From NCBI RefSeq assembly GCF_041261445.1, contig NZ_JBGCCU010000005.1:248001-312000 (forward strand): a stretch of 64,000 nt of DNA, written 5' to 3'. Position 1 is the first letter of the stretch, and each line of letters begins with the position of its first letter. Below are positions 7,803 to 16,506 of the stretch, in pieces. Made by a program: the position numbers and the translations under genes. Origin of the DNA: Catenulispora sp. EB89 (GTDB taxonomy: Bacteria; Actinomycetota; Actinomycetes; Streptomycetales; Catenulisporaceae). The notes under the pieces are model-generated. The model saw nothing but the letters and a program-made list of their open reading frames with translations. It had not been told where the DNA came from and did no database searches.

Positions 7803-8474
7803 TCATCGCCAAGCCTTGACCGTCAGCCACGCCCGATCCACCGCGCGGCCGCCGGCCGGCCGGGGCGTCAGCATCCGGGCGCGCACCGTCTCGGGCGTGT
7901 CGTCGGCCTCGACGCTGTAGCGCGGCTGCAGCCAGTTCCCGCTGTGCGCGGGCCTTGCGTCGCTGGTGAAGACCGTGCGGTAGCCCGCTGTGCGCAGCGC
8001 GTGCAGCACCTTGCGGTCGTACGCGCCGAAGGGGCACGCCGCCGTGTCGACCGGGCGGCCCGCGGCTTCGGCGATGCGGGCGCGGGCGTCCTGCAACTCA
8101 GTGTTCTGATCCGTCTGGGGGACTTTCGTCCAGGGGCGGTGCGCCGCGCCGTGGGTGCCGATGGTCATGCCGGCGTCGGCCAGGGCCTGGACCGCGTCGT
8201 GGTCCAGGTTGCCGGGGGTGCCGAGGCGGTCGGCGATCGGGAAGAAGTCGGCGGTGAGGCCTCGCTCTTGGAGTGCCGGGAGGGCTATGGCCGCGTCGGA
8301 GGCGTTGCCGTCGTCGAAGCTCAGGCGGACGTTGGGCTGTTCCGCGCAGAGGTCCAGGACACGCAGGAACGCCGATTTCGTCACCCAGTAGCGGTGCTCG
8401 TCCGGTTCGCGTTCCGGGCCGTTCGGTGTGCCGATCCCGTGGAACGAGATGTTCCGCAGCTCTGTGCCGCTCAT
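7803..8474 (-). CDS. Polysaccharide deacetylase-family protein (NodB fold)
   Basis: A 223-residue NodB-homology domain protein. The metal/catalytic motifs are RLSFDDGNASD (first motif) and IGTHGAAHRPW (H-x-x-x-H-type second motif). Further on are RIAEAAGRPVDTAACPFGAYD and the tail part. Such enzymes remove N- or O-acetyl groups from glycans; no signal peptide is visible, so a cytoplasmic or lipid-linked substrate is possible. ATG 8474 overlaps the TGA of the upstream glycosyltransferase (ATGA), with GGGAGGG as ribosome binding site, so the two genes are translationally coupled. Confidence 0.85.
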   Translation of the reverse strand: MSGTELRNISFHGIGTPNGPEREPDEHRYWVTKSAFLRVLDLCAEQPNVRLSFDDGNASDAAIALPALQERGLTADFFPIADRLGTPGNLDHDAVQALADAGMTIGTHGAAHRPWTKVPQTDQNTELQDARARIAEAAGRPVDTAACPFGAYDRKVLHALRTAGYRTVFTSDARPAHSGNWLQPRYSVEADDTPETVRARMLTPRPAGGRAVDRAWLTVKAWR

Positions 8475-9388
8475 TCGCCCTCCCCGGCCGGCTGGGGGGC
8501 CGGCGTGCCCTGGTGGTGCTGGATGCCGTTCAGCTGCGCGTTCTCGGAGTTCTTGGAGCTCTCGGACTGCGTCTCGTCGTTCCTCTTGTCCTTGTCCCAC
8601 TGCGTGTAGAAGCTCGACGGGTTCACCAGGTAGCGAACCGTGGGAGTCGGCAGGTGCGTGATGCGGTGGCGCCGCGTGAAGCGGTACATCATCTCCCAGT
8701 CCTCGCGCGGGAGCAGGCCGATGGGCCGCGGCATCCGGCTGAAGGTCAGGGCCCTGCTGCGGACCGCGACGAAGGCGTTGCAGTCGAGGAACGAGTCCCA
8801 CGACGCACGCTTGCGATCGAAGGGTACTGACAACACATCCAGATCCGAGCCGTCCGGCAGCACCCGGTGCAAGGCGGTGTACACGCCGGACAGCCGAGGC
8901 GAGTCCATCAGGGTTTTCACCGTCAGGGCCAAGTGGTCCGGCTCCCACGTGTTGTCGTCGTCCAGGAACGCCACATAGCGCGACTCGGTCAGCCGCATCC
9001 CCACGTTCCGGACCAGGCCGAGCACATGTGAGTTCTCTGACAGTGACACCGTGCGAAGCCGTGGATCCGCAGGTAGCCGTGCCGCGTCCAATCCGCCGCC
9101 GCCGTCGTCCACGACGACGACCACGAAGTCCGACCAGGTCTGCGCCAGAACCGAGGCCACTGCTGCGGAAAGCCCGTCCGGGCGTTTGTAGGTCGGGATC
9201 ACCACCGCGACCCGGGCGGACAAAAGCGGCGCTTCGCTCCGCAGGCGCCGCACTTCACGATCTTCGAAGCCGCGCATGCGTAGCACACTCGGCCATTTCG
9301 TGGTTCTGTTCCGCCACTCGAAGATGACTTGCCAGCCGATGAGCCGATTCAGTGCGTCCTTGCTCCAACGCAGCGCATTGCGCGCCAT
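8471..9388 (-). CDS. Glycosyltransferase family 2
   Basis: A 305-residue GT2 protein: ARVAVVIPTYKRPDGLSAAV, VVVVVDDGGGG, the DxD-like VAFLDDDNTWEPDH, and GLLPREDWEMMYRFTRRHRI as the catalytic-base region. Start ATG 9388 is selected because GGGGGGAGAGGG lies directly upstream; an extension to 9448 would add an unsupported Arg/Gly-rich leader. About 50 residues precede the GT2 core. The C-terminus is polar and Gln/Asn-rich (about the last 45 residues) and probably disordered. It is first in a minus-strand pair with the deacetylase, suggesting the deacetylase acts on the sugar it transfers. Confidence 0.86.
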   Translation of the reverse strand: MARNALRWSKDALNRLIGWQVIFEWRNRTTKWPSVLRMRGFEDREVRRLRSEAPLLSARVAVVIPTYKRPDGLSAAVASVLAQTWSDFVVVVVDDGGGGLDAARLPADPRLRTVSLSENSHVLGLVRNVGMRLTESRYVAFLDDDNTWEPDHLALTVKTLMDSPRLSGVYTALHRVLPDGSDLDVLSVPFDRKRASWDSFLDCNAFVAVRSRALTFSRMPRPIGLLPREDWEMMYRFTRRHRITHLPTPTVRYLVNPSSFYTQWDKDKRNDETQSESSKNSENAQLNGIQHHQGTPAPQPAGEGE

Positions 9389-9654
9389 CCCTCTCCCCCC
9401 AACCCACCGGCCCCGCGAGGCTTCGGTGGTTGTCCCACAGGCGACCATGTTTGGACACAGTACGTATAACAGCAGAACGACGCTAAGTGTTAGCCATGAT
9501 ATCTCTCCAGGACATCTCGCGCGAAGTATTGCAGCCCACTACCATTGGCTCTCGTTCGACGGTGTTCGGGCAGTTACGCAACGGTCATGGCCGAGGGATG
9601 TGCGGGGCGGGCGGCGTCGGGCGGTGCGATGAGATTCCGTGGGGGGATTTCGGC
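9389..9654. promoter_or_regulatory. Divergent promoter region of the priming transferase and GT2/deacetylase genes
   Basis: This 266-bp spacer separates minus-strand GT2/deacetylase from the plus-strand biosynthesis operon, so it must carry promoters for both. A TATAAC at 9465-9470 within an AT-richer stretch (9440-9540) is a reasonable plus-strand -10 box. The matching -35 (gcgacc, 18 bp upstream) is weak. No gene is seen. Confidence 0.4.
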
Positions 9655-11154
9655 ATGGCGGTCGGGTCAGGCGTGGAAAGTCAGGTCGTGCGGCGGCTAC
9701 AGCCCGCACGAACCTGGACCATGAGATACGGCAGGCGCGCCGGTACGGCGCTCCTGGTAGCGATGGACTGGACATGCGCGACCGTGGCCACCTGGTTCGC
9801 GGTCCCGGTCCAGGAGCAGTGGCCGGCGCTGGTCGCCGTGCCTGTGGCATGGGTCGGTGCGTCCAGTGCGCACCGGCTGTACGAGCGGCGGCACGTGGGG
9901 CCGGGCACCGAGGAGTACCACCGGATCCTCAGGGCCTGTCTCGCGGCGATGGCCGCTCTGGCGGCGTTGTGCGCGCTGGTGGCGCGCAACGACAGACTTC
10001 TGCGCGGGCTGCTCGTGGCAGTCCCGACCGCGGCGGTGGGTTCGCTGTTGGCCCGCAGGGCGTTCCGCGCCACGCAGGCCCGGCATCCCGGGCTGTCGTC
10101 GCGGCCGGCGCTGTTGGTCGGCAGCGCGATTCAGTGCTCTGCGATGGCCGCGATCCTGCGGCGGGAACGCTCGTCGCTGCGCGCGGTGGCCGCGCTGGAG
10201 GTGGCGGGCCCGGGACAGGGCCCGTTGTCGCAACCGTCGGGCTCGGTACCGCCGAGTCCACAGGACCCGTTGGACCCGCTCAATGTGGGCACGCTGACCG
10301 CGCACGGCGGACCCAGCGACGCCGAGCAGGTCGCGACGGCTTTGCAGGTGACCGGATGCGAGGTCGTGGTGCTCATGCCCGGCCCGCATCTCGGAGCGGC
10401 GGCGCTCAGCGGGCTGGGCTGGCGCCTGGCGAACCAGGGTGTGGACATCCTGGTCGCCCCGTTCCTCAGTGAGATCGCGCCGGCGCGGCTGGCGGTCCGG
10501 CGGGACGGCGGCGTGCCGCTGTTCCACATCCGCGAGCCGCGGTTGTCGCGTGGGGCGCGGGTCCCGAAGGAGATCAGCGAGCGGGTGATGGCCGCCATCG
10601 GCATCCTGCTGCTGTCGCCGATCTTCCTGGCGGTGTCGCTGGCGATCATGTTCGGCGACGGGCGCCCGATCTACTTCCGGCAAACCCGCGTGGGGCTGCG
10701 CGGGGAGCACTTCGTCCTCTACAAGTTCCGCACCATGTCCACCAACGCCGCGGCGGCGAAGCAGGAGCTCGCGCATCTCAACGTGAACTCCGACGGCTTG
10801 CTGTTCAAGGCGCGGCGGGACCCGCGGGTGACGAAGGTCGGCGCCGTGCTGCGCCGGTACTCGCTGGACGAGCTGCCGCAGCTGCTCAACGTGGTGCGCG
10901 GCGACATGTCCCTGGTCGGGCCGCGTCCGCCGCTGCCGGAAGAGGCGGCGAAGTACAGCGAGGAGGTCCGGCGCCGGCTGCTGGTCAAGCCGGGCCTGAC
11001 CGGGCTGTGGCAGGTGAGCGGCCGCTCCGACCTGGCGTGGGCGGACGCGGTGCGGCTGGACCTGGGATACGTCGAGAACTGGTCGCTGGGCCTGGACGCG
11101 GAGATCTTGCTGCGCACCGGCTCGGCTGTCGTCAAGGGCAAAGGAGCGTACTGA
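9655..11154 (+). CDS. Exopolysaccharide polyprenyl-phosphate glycosylphosphotransferase (priming enzyme)
   Basis: A 499-residue WcaJ/WbaP-type protein, which transfers a sugar-1-phosphate from a nucleotide sugar to undecaprenyl phosphate and so starts repeat-unit synthesis. About four hydrophobic segments lie in the first 160 residues, followed by a cytoplasmic Rossmann-like part. The C-terminal bacterial sugar transferase domain (from about residue 300) has a membrane-dipping helix (GILLLSPIFLAVSLAIMFG), IYFRQTRVGLRGEHFVLYKF, the segment SLDELPQLLNVVRGDMSLVG followed by PRPPLP, and KPGLTGLWQVSGRSDL. Start ATG 9655 has GGGGGGA 6-7 bp upstream; the frame is open further back without support. 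It heads the operon of sugar-nucleotide genes. Confidence 0.93.
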   Translation: MAVGSGVESQVVRRLQPARTWTMRYGRRAGTALLVAMDWTCATVATWFAVPVQEQWPALVAVPVAWVGASSAHRLYERRHVGPGTEEYHRILRACLAAMAALAALCALVARNDRLLRGLLVAVPTAAVGSLLARRAFRATQARHPGLSSRPALLVGSAIQCSAMAAILRRERSSLRAVAALEVAGPGQGPLSQPSGSVPPSPQDPLDPLNVGTLTAHGGPSDAEQVATALQVTGCEVVVLMPGPHLGAAALSGLGWRLANQGVDILVAPFLSEIAPARLAVRRDGGVPLFHIREPRLSRGARVPKEISERVMAAIGILLLSPIFLAVSLAIMFGDGRPIYFRQTRVGLRGEHFVLYKFRTMSTNAAAAKQELAHLNVNSDGLLFKARRDPRVTKVGAVLRRYSLDELPQLLNVVRGDMSLVGPRPPLPEEAAKYSEEVRRRLLVKPGLTGLWQVSGRSDLAWADAVRLDLGYVENWSLGLDAEILLRTGSAVVKGKGAY

Positions 11155-11155
11155 A

Positions 11156-12232
11156 ATGTCGGGGGGATCGCCGGCCGCTGAGCGGCCGGGTATCGCGGTG
11201 GTCGGTGCCGGGTATTGGGGACCGAACCTCGTGCGGAACTTCATGGCCTCGCCGGACTGGGACCTGCGCTGGCTGGTCGACCTGGACACCGAGCGGGCCC
11301 GTAAGGTCGCGGCGCCGTACGCCAGCGTCCAGGTCACTGGAACGTTGGACGAGGCGCTGGCCGACCCGCAGGTCAAGGCGGTGGCGATCGCGACGCCGGC
11401 GCGCACGCATCGGGACGTCGCGCTGGCCGCGCTGCGCTCCGGGCGGCACGTCCTGGTCGAGAAGCCGCTGGCCGCCACCGAGGCCGAGGGCGCCGAACTG
11501 GTCGCCGAGGCGGCCGAGCGCGGCCTGATTCTGATGTGCGACCACACCTACTGCTACACCCCGGCGGCCCTGGCCATCAGGGAGCTGATCCACTCGGGCG
11601 AGCTCGGCGAGGTGCACTTCGTCGACTCGGTCCGGATCAACCTGGGGCTCATCCAGCCGGACGTCGACGTGTTGTGGGACCTGGCTCCGCACGACCTGTC
11701 GATCCTGGACTTCATCCTCCCGCCGGGGGTGAAGCCGGTGGCGGTGGCCGCGACCGGCGCCGACCCGATAGGGGCCGGCCGGACCTGCGTGGCGTACCTG
11801 ACGCTGGCGCTGTCCAGCGGCGCGATCGCGCACGGCCACGTGAACTGGCTGTCGCCGAGCAAGGTGCGCACCACCATCGTCGGCGGCTCCAAGCGCACCC
11901 TGGTCTGGGACGACATGAACCCCGCGCAGCGGGTCAGCGTCTTCGACCGCGGGGTGGACCTGGCCACGCCGGACGAGCTCGGCGCGGACCAGCGGCGCGC
12001 GGCCCTGGTGTCATACCGGATCGGCGACATGGTCGCCCCTGCGCTGAACGAGCGGGAGGCGCTGGCGGCGGCGGTCGAGGAGTTCGCCCGCGCCGTGCGC
12101 ACCGGCACGCCGGCCGCCACCGACGGCCGCGCGGGTCTGCGGGTCCTGCGGATCCTCGAGGCGGCCTCGCGCAGCCTCGCCGAGAACGGAGCCCTCGTGG
12201 CTGTGAACGACGACGCCTTGGAGGGCGAATGA
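11156..12232 (+). CDS. Gfo/Idh/MocA-family NAD(P)-dependent sugar-nucleotide oxidoreductase
   Basis: A 358-residue oxidoreductase. The N-terminal Rossmann fold has GIAVVGAGYWGPNLVRNF (G-x-G-x-x-G). The characteristic VLVEKPLAATEAEGAELV loop supplies the conserved E-K-P, and WDLAPHDLSILDFIL holds the His of the active site. It resembles WlbA/WbpB-type enzymes that oxidise C3 of UDP-GlcNAc-derived sugars. The neighbouring aminotransferases and acetyltransferase fit a 3-keto sugar as product, but the exact substrate is inference. It starts 2 bp after the priming transferase stop, with AAAGGAG upstream. Confidence 0.87.
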   Translation: MSGGSPAAERPGIAVVGAGYWGPNLVRNFMASPDWDLRWLVDLDTERARKVAAPYASVQVTGTLDEALADPQVKAVAIATPARTHRDVALAALRSGRHVLVEKPLAATEAEGAELVAEAAERGLILMCDHTYCYTPAALAIRELIHSGELGEVHFVDSVRINLGLIQPDVDVLWDLAPHDLSILDFILPPGVKPVAVAATGADPIGAGRTCVAYLTLALSSGAIAHGHVNWLSPSKVRTTIVGGSKRTLVWDDMNPAQRVSVFDRGVDLATPDELGADQRRAALVSYRIGDMVAPALNEREALAAAVEEFARAVRTGTPAATDGRAGLRVLRILEAASRSLAENGALVAVNDDALEGE

Positions 12233-13329
12233 ACGACACGGTTCCCACCGGCGCGGCGGTCGACCTGGCCGGCAGCCGCGCGCTGGTCACCGGCGGGGCC
12301 GGAACGATCGGCTCGCACGTCGTGGACCGGCTGCTGGACGCCGGCTGCGGGTCGGTGGTCGTGCTGGACAACTTCGTGCGCGGCCGCCGGGCCAACCTGG
12401 CCGCGGCCCTGCCCAGCGGTCGCGTGCGGATCGTCGAGGGCGACATCGGGGACCGGGGCCTGCTCGCGGAGCTGACCGCCGGCACTGACGTGGTGTTCCA
12501 CCTGGCGGCGATCCGGATCACGCAGTGTGCCGAGGAGCCGCGGCTGGCCAACGAGGTGTTGGTGGACGGCACGTTCAACGTGCTGGAGGCCGCGGCGGCG
12601 GCCGGGGTGAAGAAGGTCGTCGCCTCGTCGTCGGCCTCGGTCTACGGCCTGGCCGAGCAGTTCCCGACCGACGAGCGCCACCACTCCTACAACAACGACA
12701 CCTTCTACGGCGCGGCGAAAGCCTTCAACGAGGCGATGCTCCGCAGCTTCAAGAGCATGTACGGGCTCGACTACGTGGCGCTCCGCTACTTCAACGTCTA
12801 CGGCCCGCGCATGGACATCCACGGCCTCTACACCGAGGTGCTGATCCGCTGGATGGAGCGCATCGCCTCGGGAACGCCGCCGCTGATCCTCGGCGACGGC
12901 ACGCAGACGATGGACTTCGTGCACGTCGCGGACATCGCGCGGGCGAACGTGCTGGCCGCCGCGGCGGACCTCACCGACGACGTGTTCAACATCGCCTGCG
13001 GCGTCGAGACCAGCCTGAACGACCTGGCGAAGACGCTGCTGGAGGTCATGGGCTCGGATCTGCCGGTGGAGTACGGGCCGCCGCGCGCGGTCAACGGCGT
13101 CACCCGGCGCCTGGCCGACACCTCGCGGGCCGAGGCGCGGCTGGGGTTCAAGGCCGAGATGGGGCTGCGCGAAGGCCTCGCCGACCTGGTCGAGTGGTGG
13201 CGCGGCGAGCAGGCCGGGCCGGCGCCGTCCGAGCCGGTGTCGCGGGTGGCGGCTGCGGCCGAGCTGGCCGCGGTGGCGGCCGAGGCCGGGTCCGGTTCCG
13301 GGGCCGCGGTCGAAGGAGCTTCTTCGTGA
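12229..13329 (+). CDS. NAD-dependent sugar epimerase/dehydratase (SDR extended)
   Basis: A 366-residue extended short-chain dehydrogenase. It has the nucleotide-binding ALVTGGAGTIGSHVVDRLL, VFHLAAIRITQCAEEPRLA, the SSSASVYG strand that carries the catalytic Ser/Thr position, and the later Tyr-x3-Lys in DTFYGAAKAFNEAMLRSF. LRYFNVYGPRMD follows as in GalE-like enzymes. An Ala/Glu-rich C-terminal tail of about 35 residues is extra. It likely epimerises or dehydrates the nucleotide sugar of this pathway. The ATG overlaps the previous TGA (ATGA), and the last codons overlap the next GTG start. Confidence 0.9.
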   Translation: MNDTVPTGAAVDLAGSRALVTGGAGTIGSHVVDRLLDAGCGSVVVLDNFVRGRRANLAAALPSGRVRIVEGDIGDRGLLAELTAGTDVVFHLAAIRITQCAEEPRLANEVLVDGTFNVLEAAAAAGVKKVVASSSASVYGLAEQFPTDERHHSYNNDTFYGAAKAFNEAMLRSFKSMYGLDYVALRYFNVYGPRMDIHGLYTEVLIRWMERIASGTPPLILGDGTQTMDFVHVADIARANVLAAAADLTDDVFNIACGVETSLNDLAKTLLEVMGSDLPVEYGPPRAVNGVTRRLADTSRAEARLGFKAEMGLREGLADLVEWWRGEQAGPAPSEPVSRVAAAAELAAVAAEAGSGSGAAVEGASS

Positions 13330-14552
13330 GCGCGACGCTGGATGGTCCGGTGGCGACGGTGGCGGCTGCGGCGACCGTGGCCTCCGCGGCCGTGGACAAC
13401 GGCACCGAGGGCGCGGACCTGCCGCGCATCCCGGTGATGATCCCGTGGCTCGGAGAGGAAGAGGCCGAGGCGGCGGCCGAGGCCGTGCGCTCCGGCTGGG
13501 TCGCGCAGGGCCCGCGGGTCGCGGAGTTCGAGCGGGCCTTCGCCGCCGAGGTCGGTGCCGCGCACGGCGTCGCCGTCAGCTCCGGGACCACGGCGCTGCA
13601 CCTCGGCCTGGTGGCACTCGGCGTCAAGGCCGGGGACGAGGTCGTCGTGCCGTCGCTGTCGTTCATCGCGACCGCGAACGCGGCACGGTACGTCGGTGCC
13701 ACTCCGGTGTTCGCCGACGTCGATCTCACCACCGGGAATCTGACCCCTGAGACGATCACCGCCGTCCTGACGCCCAGGACGCGCGCCGTCATCCTGGTGC
13801 ACCAGGGCGGGGTCCCAGCGGATCTGGACGCCCTGCGCGGGCTGTGTGCGGACCGCGGCCTCGCGCTGTTGGAGGACGCGGCGTGCGCGGCCGGCGTGCG
13901 CTACCGGGACCGACCGGTCGGCGCCGGCGCGCAGGCGGCCGCCTGGTCGTTCCACCCGCGCAAGCTGCTCACCACCGGTGAGGGCGGCATGGTCACCACC
14001 GACGACGCCGAGTCCGCCGCGCGGATGCGGCGGCTGCGCGAGCACGGGATGAACGTCTCGGCCGCCGACCGGCACGCCAGCAGCAAGCCGGTGCTTGAGG
14101 CGTATCTGGAGACCGGCTTCAACTACCGGATGACCGACATCCAGGCCGCCGTCGGGCTGGTGCAGCTGCGGAAGCTGGCCGCGACGGTCGCCGAGCGGCG
14201 CGAGCTCGCGGCGCGGTACCGGCGGGCGCTGGCTGATATCAAGGGCCTGACTCCGGTCACGGACCCCGCGTACGGGCGGACCAACTACCAGTCGTTCTGG
14301 GTGCGCCTGGACGAGCGGTACCCGGTCACCCGCGACGATCTGCTGCTCCGGCTCTCGGACGCCGGGGTGTCCGCGCGCCGCGGCATCATGGCCGCGCACC
14401 TGGAGCCCGCCTACGCGGACGTCAGCACGCCGCGGCTGCCGGTCACCGAGGACCTGAGCCTGAACTCGTTGATCCTGCCGGTGTTCCACGGCATGACCGA
14501 CGGCCAGCAGGACCGCGTGGTAGCCGTGCTGAAGGCGGCGGCCGGTGACTGA
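13326..14552 (+). CDS. DegT/DnrJ/EryC1-family sugar aminotransferase
   Basis: A 408-residue PLP enzyme of the sugar aminotransferase family. The cofactor lysine is K213 in SFHPRKLLTTGEGGMV. The N-terminal IPWLGEEEAEAAAEAVRSGW, VSSGTTALHLGLVALGV and LLEDAACAAG (Asp-x-Ala-x2 PLP-ring contact region) are typical. It transfers an amino group, usually from glutamate, to a keto-sugar nucleotide. An Ala-rich N-terminal extension of about 35 residues precedes the core. The GTG start (13326) overlaps the previous stop (GTGA). Two such enzymes occur in this operon. Confidence 0.9.
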   Translation: MSATLDGPVATVAAAATVASAAVDNGTEGADLPRIPVMIPWLGEEEAEAAAEAVRSGWVAQGPRVAEFERAFAAEVGAAHGVAVSSGTTALHLGLVALGVKAGDEVVVPSLSFIATANAARYVGATPVFADVDLTTGNLTPETITAVLTPRTRAVILVHQGGVPADLDALRGLCADRGLALLEDAACAAGVRYRDRPVGAGAQAAAWSFHPRKLLTTGEGGMVTTDDAESAARMRRLREHGMNVSAADRHASSKPVLEAYLETGFNYRMTDIQAAVGLVQLRKLAATVAERRELAARYRRALADIKGLTPVTDPAYGRTNYQSFWVRLDERYPVTRDDLLLRLSDAGVSARRGIMAAHLEPAYADVSTPRLPVTEDLSLNSLILPVFHGMTDGQQDRVVAVLKAAAGD

Positions 14553-15222
14553 ACTGCGGATCGCGATAGCCGGGGCGGGCGGCTTCGGCCGGGAGACGGC
14601 CGACGCCGTGCGTGATCTGTATCCGGGCTCCGACGTGTTCGCCGGGTTCCTGGACGACGCCAGTCCCGGGCTGCTCATCGCCGACCAGGTGCTGGGTCCG
14701 GTCGACCTGGTGCGCGAGCTGCCGGGCGTGCGGCTCGTGGTCTGCGTCGGCAACCCGCGCAACTACTTCGCGCGGGCCGAGATCGTCGAGCGGCTCGGGC
14801 TGCCCGAGCGCCGGTACGCGACCGTCGTCCACCCCTTCGCGCAGGTGTCGCGGAGTTCGACGGTCGGCGCCGGCTCGGTGCTGCTCGCCGGGGTGGTCCT
14901 GACCGCCGACGCCACGATCAGCCGGCACGTGGCCGTGATGCCGCACGCCGTGGTGACCCACGACGTCGTGGTCCGGGACTTCGCGACCCTGGCCTCCGGG
15001 GTGAAGCTCGGCGGCGGCGTGGTGGTCGACGAGGGCGCCTACATCGGGGCCGGGGCGATGGTCCGGGAGGGCGTGCACATCGGCGCCTGGTCGCAGGTCG
15101 GCATGGGATCCGTGGTGCTCCGCGACGTCCCGGATGGCGAGGTGTGGGTCGGGAATCCGGCCCGCAAACTGCGGGACGTCCGGCGCCCGGAGCCGTCAGC
15201 ACGCCGAGCCGTACTTCGGTGA
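14545..15222 (+). CDS. NeuD/PglD-like sugar O/N-acyltransferase (left-handed beta-helix)
   Basis: A 225-residue protein of the NeuD/PglD/PerB type. An N-terminal small Rossmann domain (RIAIAGAGGFGRETADAV) binds the sugar nucleotide. A C-terminal hexapeptide-repeat beta-helix follows (AQVSRSSTVGAGSVLLAGVV through VPDGEVWVGNPARKLRDV). The His in VMPHAVVTHDVVV is at the expected catalytic position. PglD-type relatives acetylate the amino group introduced by a DegT aminotransferase, which fits the gene order here. The GTG start overlaps the previous gene by 8 bp. Confidence 0.88.
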   Translation: MTELRIAIAGAGGFGRETADAVRDLYPGSDVFAGFLDDASPGLLIADQVLGPVDLVRELPGVRLVVCVGNPRNYFARAEIVERLGLPERRYATVVHPFAQVSRSSTVGAGSVLLAGVVLTADATISRHVAVMPHAVVTHDVVVRDFATLASGVKLGGGVVVDEGAYIGAGAMVREGVHIGAWSQVGMGSVVLRDVPDGEVWVGNPARKLRDVRRPEPSARRAVLR

Positions 15223-15238
15223 GCGCGGCGAAAGGAGA

Positions 15239-15268
15239 CGGCGAGGGTCAAGGCAGATGCCCTCGCCG
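15239..15268 (+). terminator. Hairpin, terminator or attenuator between operon segments
   Basis: cggcgaggg (15239-15247) pairs perfectly with ccctcgccg (15260-15268) around a 12-nt loop, 16 bp past the acyltransferase stop. No T-run follows, only gttgtcat. The second aminotransferase gene begins 85 bp later with its own good ribosome binding site, so partial termination is plausible. Confidence 0.5.
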
Positions 15269-15352
15269 CCGTTGTCATAGCACCACCACCTGTCATCGAT
15301 CACTCACCCACCGCGCCGGGCAGCGCGGTGTCACCGACCGGAGGACCCATCC

Positions 15353-16471
15353 ATGAGCCCGCGCATACCCCTGGTCGACCTGGCCGCCGCGCACGCGGAG
15401 ATCGCGCACGCGGTCCAGGCCGGGTTCGCCGAGGTGCTGGCCACCACGGGATTCGTCGGCGGTCCGCAGGTGGCGGCCTTCGAGCGCGAGTACGCGGCGT
15501 TCGGCGGCGTCCGGCACTGCGTCGGCGTGGCCAACGGCACCGACGCGGTGGAGCTGTCGCTGCGGGCGGTCGGAGTCGTCCCGGGCGATGAGGTGATCGT
15601 GCCGGCGAACACCTTCGCCGCGACCGCCGGCGCGGTGGCCAGGATCGGCGCCAAGCCGGTGTTCGTGGACTGCGATCCCGTCACCTGCCTGATCGACGTC
15701 CCGGCCGCGCTGGCCGCGATCCGTCCGGCCACCAAGGCGATCGTGCCGGTCCATCTCTACGGACAGCTGGCACCGGTGGAGGAGCTGCTGGCCGGGCTGG
15801 CAGGCAGCGACATCCGCGTCGTCGAGGACGCCGCCCAGTGCCAGGGCGCGAGCCGGCTGGGCCGGACGCCCGGCTCGGGCCCCGGGGCGATCGCCGCGAC
15901 GAGCTTCTATCCGGGGAAGAACCTCGGCGCGTACGGGGACGGAGGCGCGGTCCTCACCGACGACGAGGAGCTGGCCGGGACGGTGCGCAAGCTGGGCAGC
16001 CACGGCGGCCTGGTGAAGTACGCGCACGACATCGCGGGCGTCAACAGCCGGCTCGACGCGCTGCAGGCTGTGGTCCTGCGCGCCAAGCTGCGCCGGCTCC
16101 CGGAGTGGAACGCCGCACGCCAGGCCGCGGCGGCGTACTACGACAAGCTGCTCGCCGATATCGAGGACGTCACGCTGCCGGCCGTGCTGCCGGGCAACGA
16201 GCACGTCTGGCATCTGTACACAGTCCAGGTTCCCGCGCGCGACGCGGTCCTGGCCGGCCTGGAGGCCGAGGGCATCGGCGCGGGGATCCACTACCCGGTG
16301 CCGCTCCACCGGACCGGCGCGTTCGCCACCGACGCGTCGTTCCCGCACGCCGAACACGTCGCGGCGCACACGCTCTCCCTGCCGCTGCACCCGCACCTGA
16401 TGCGGGAGCAGCAGGAGACCGTCGTCGCCGCCCTGGCCCGGGCGCTCTCAGCGCACCAGAGCCGCTCGTAG
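15353..16471 (+). CDS. Second DegT/DnrJ/EryC1-family sugar aminotransferase
   Basis: A 372-residue PLP-dependent aminotransferase, close in layout to WecE/FdtB/WbpE. It has IPLVDLAAAHAEIAHAVQAG, GVANGTDAVELSLRAVGV, VVEDAAQCQGA and the cofactor lysine K189 in SFYPGKNLGAYGDGGAV. It has no N-terminal extension and is clearly different from the aminotransferase at 13326. The two probably act on different keto sugars or at different steps rather than being a recent duplication. GGAGG lies 8 bp before ATG 15353. It is followed within 36 bp by the large secreted DUF4082 protein. Confidence 0.9.
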   Translation: MSPRIPLVDLAAAHAEIAHAVQAGFAEVLATTGFVGGPQVAAFEREYAAFGGVRHCVGVANGTDAVELSLRAVGVVPGDEVIVPANTFAATAGAVARIGAKPVFVDCDPVTCLIDVPAALAAIRPATKAIVPVHLYGQLAPVEELLAGLAGSDIRVVEDAAQCQGASRLGRTPGSGPGAIAATSFYPGKNLGAYGDGGAVLTDDEELAGTVRKLGSHGGLVKYAHDIAGVNSRLDALQAVVLRAKLRRLPEWNAARQAAAAYYDKLLADIEDVTLPAVLPGNEHVWHLYTVQVPARDAVLAGLEAEGIGAGIHYPVPLHRTGAFATDASFPHAEHVAAHTLSLPLHPHLMREQQETVVAALARALSAHQSRS

Positions 16472-16506
16472 CAGGACCAGAGCACTTCGAACGAGGTTGC
16501 CGAACG

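Noticed and set aside
7403-7819. A 138-codon plus-strand frame in the spacer upstream of the ATP-grasp gene
   Set aside because: Cys/Ala/Arg-rich product from degenerate repeats, overlapping the deacetylase 3' end, no ribosome binding site; no coding bias in keeping with neighbours.
13326-16471. Recent duplication of one aminotransferase gene
   Set aside because: The two DegT proteins differ in PLP-lysine context and in the N-terminal extension, so they are old paralogues, not a fresh tandem copy.
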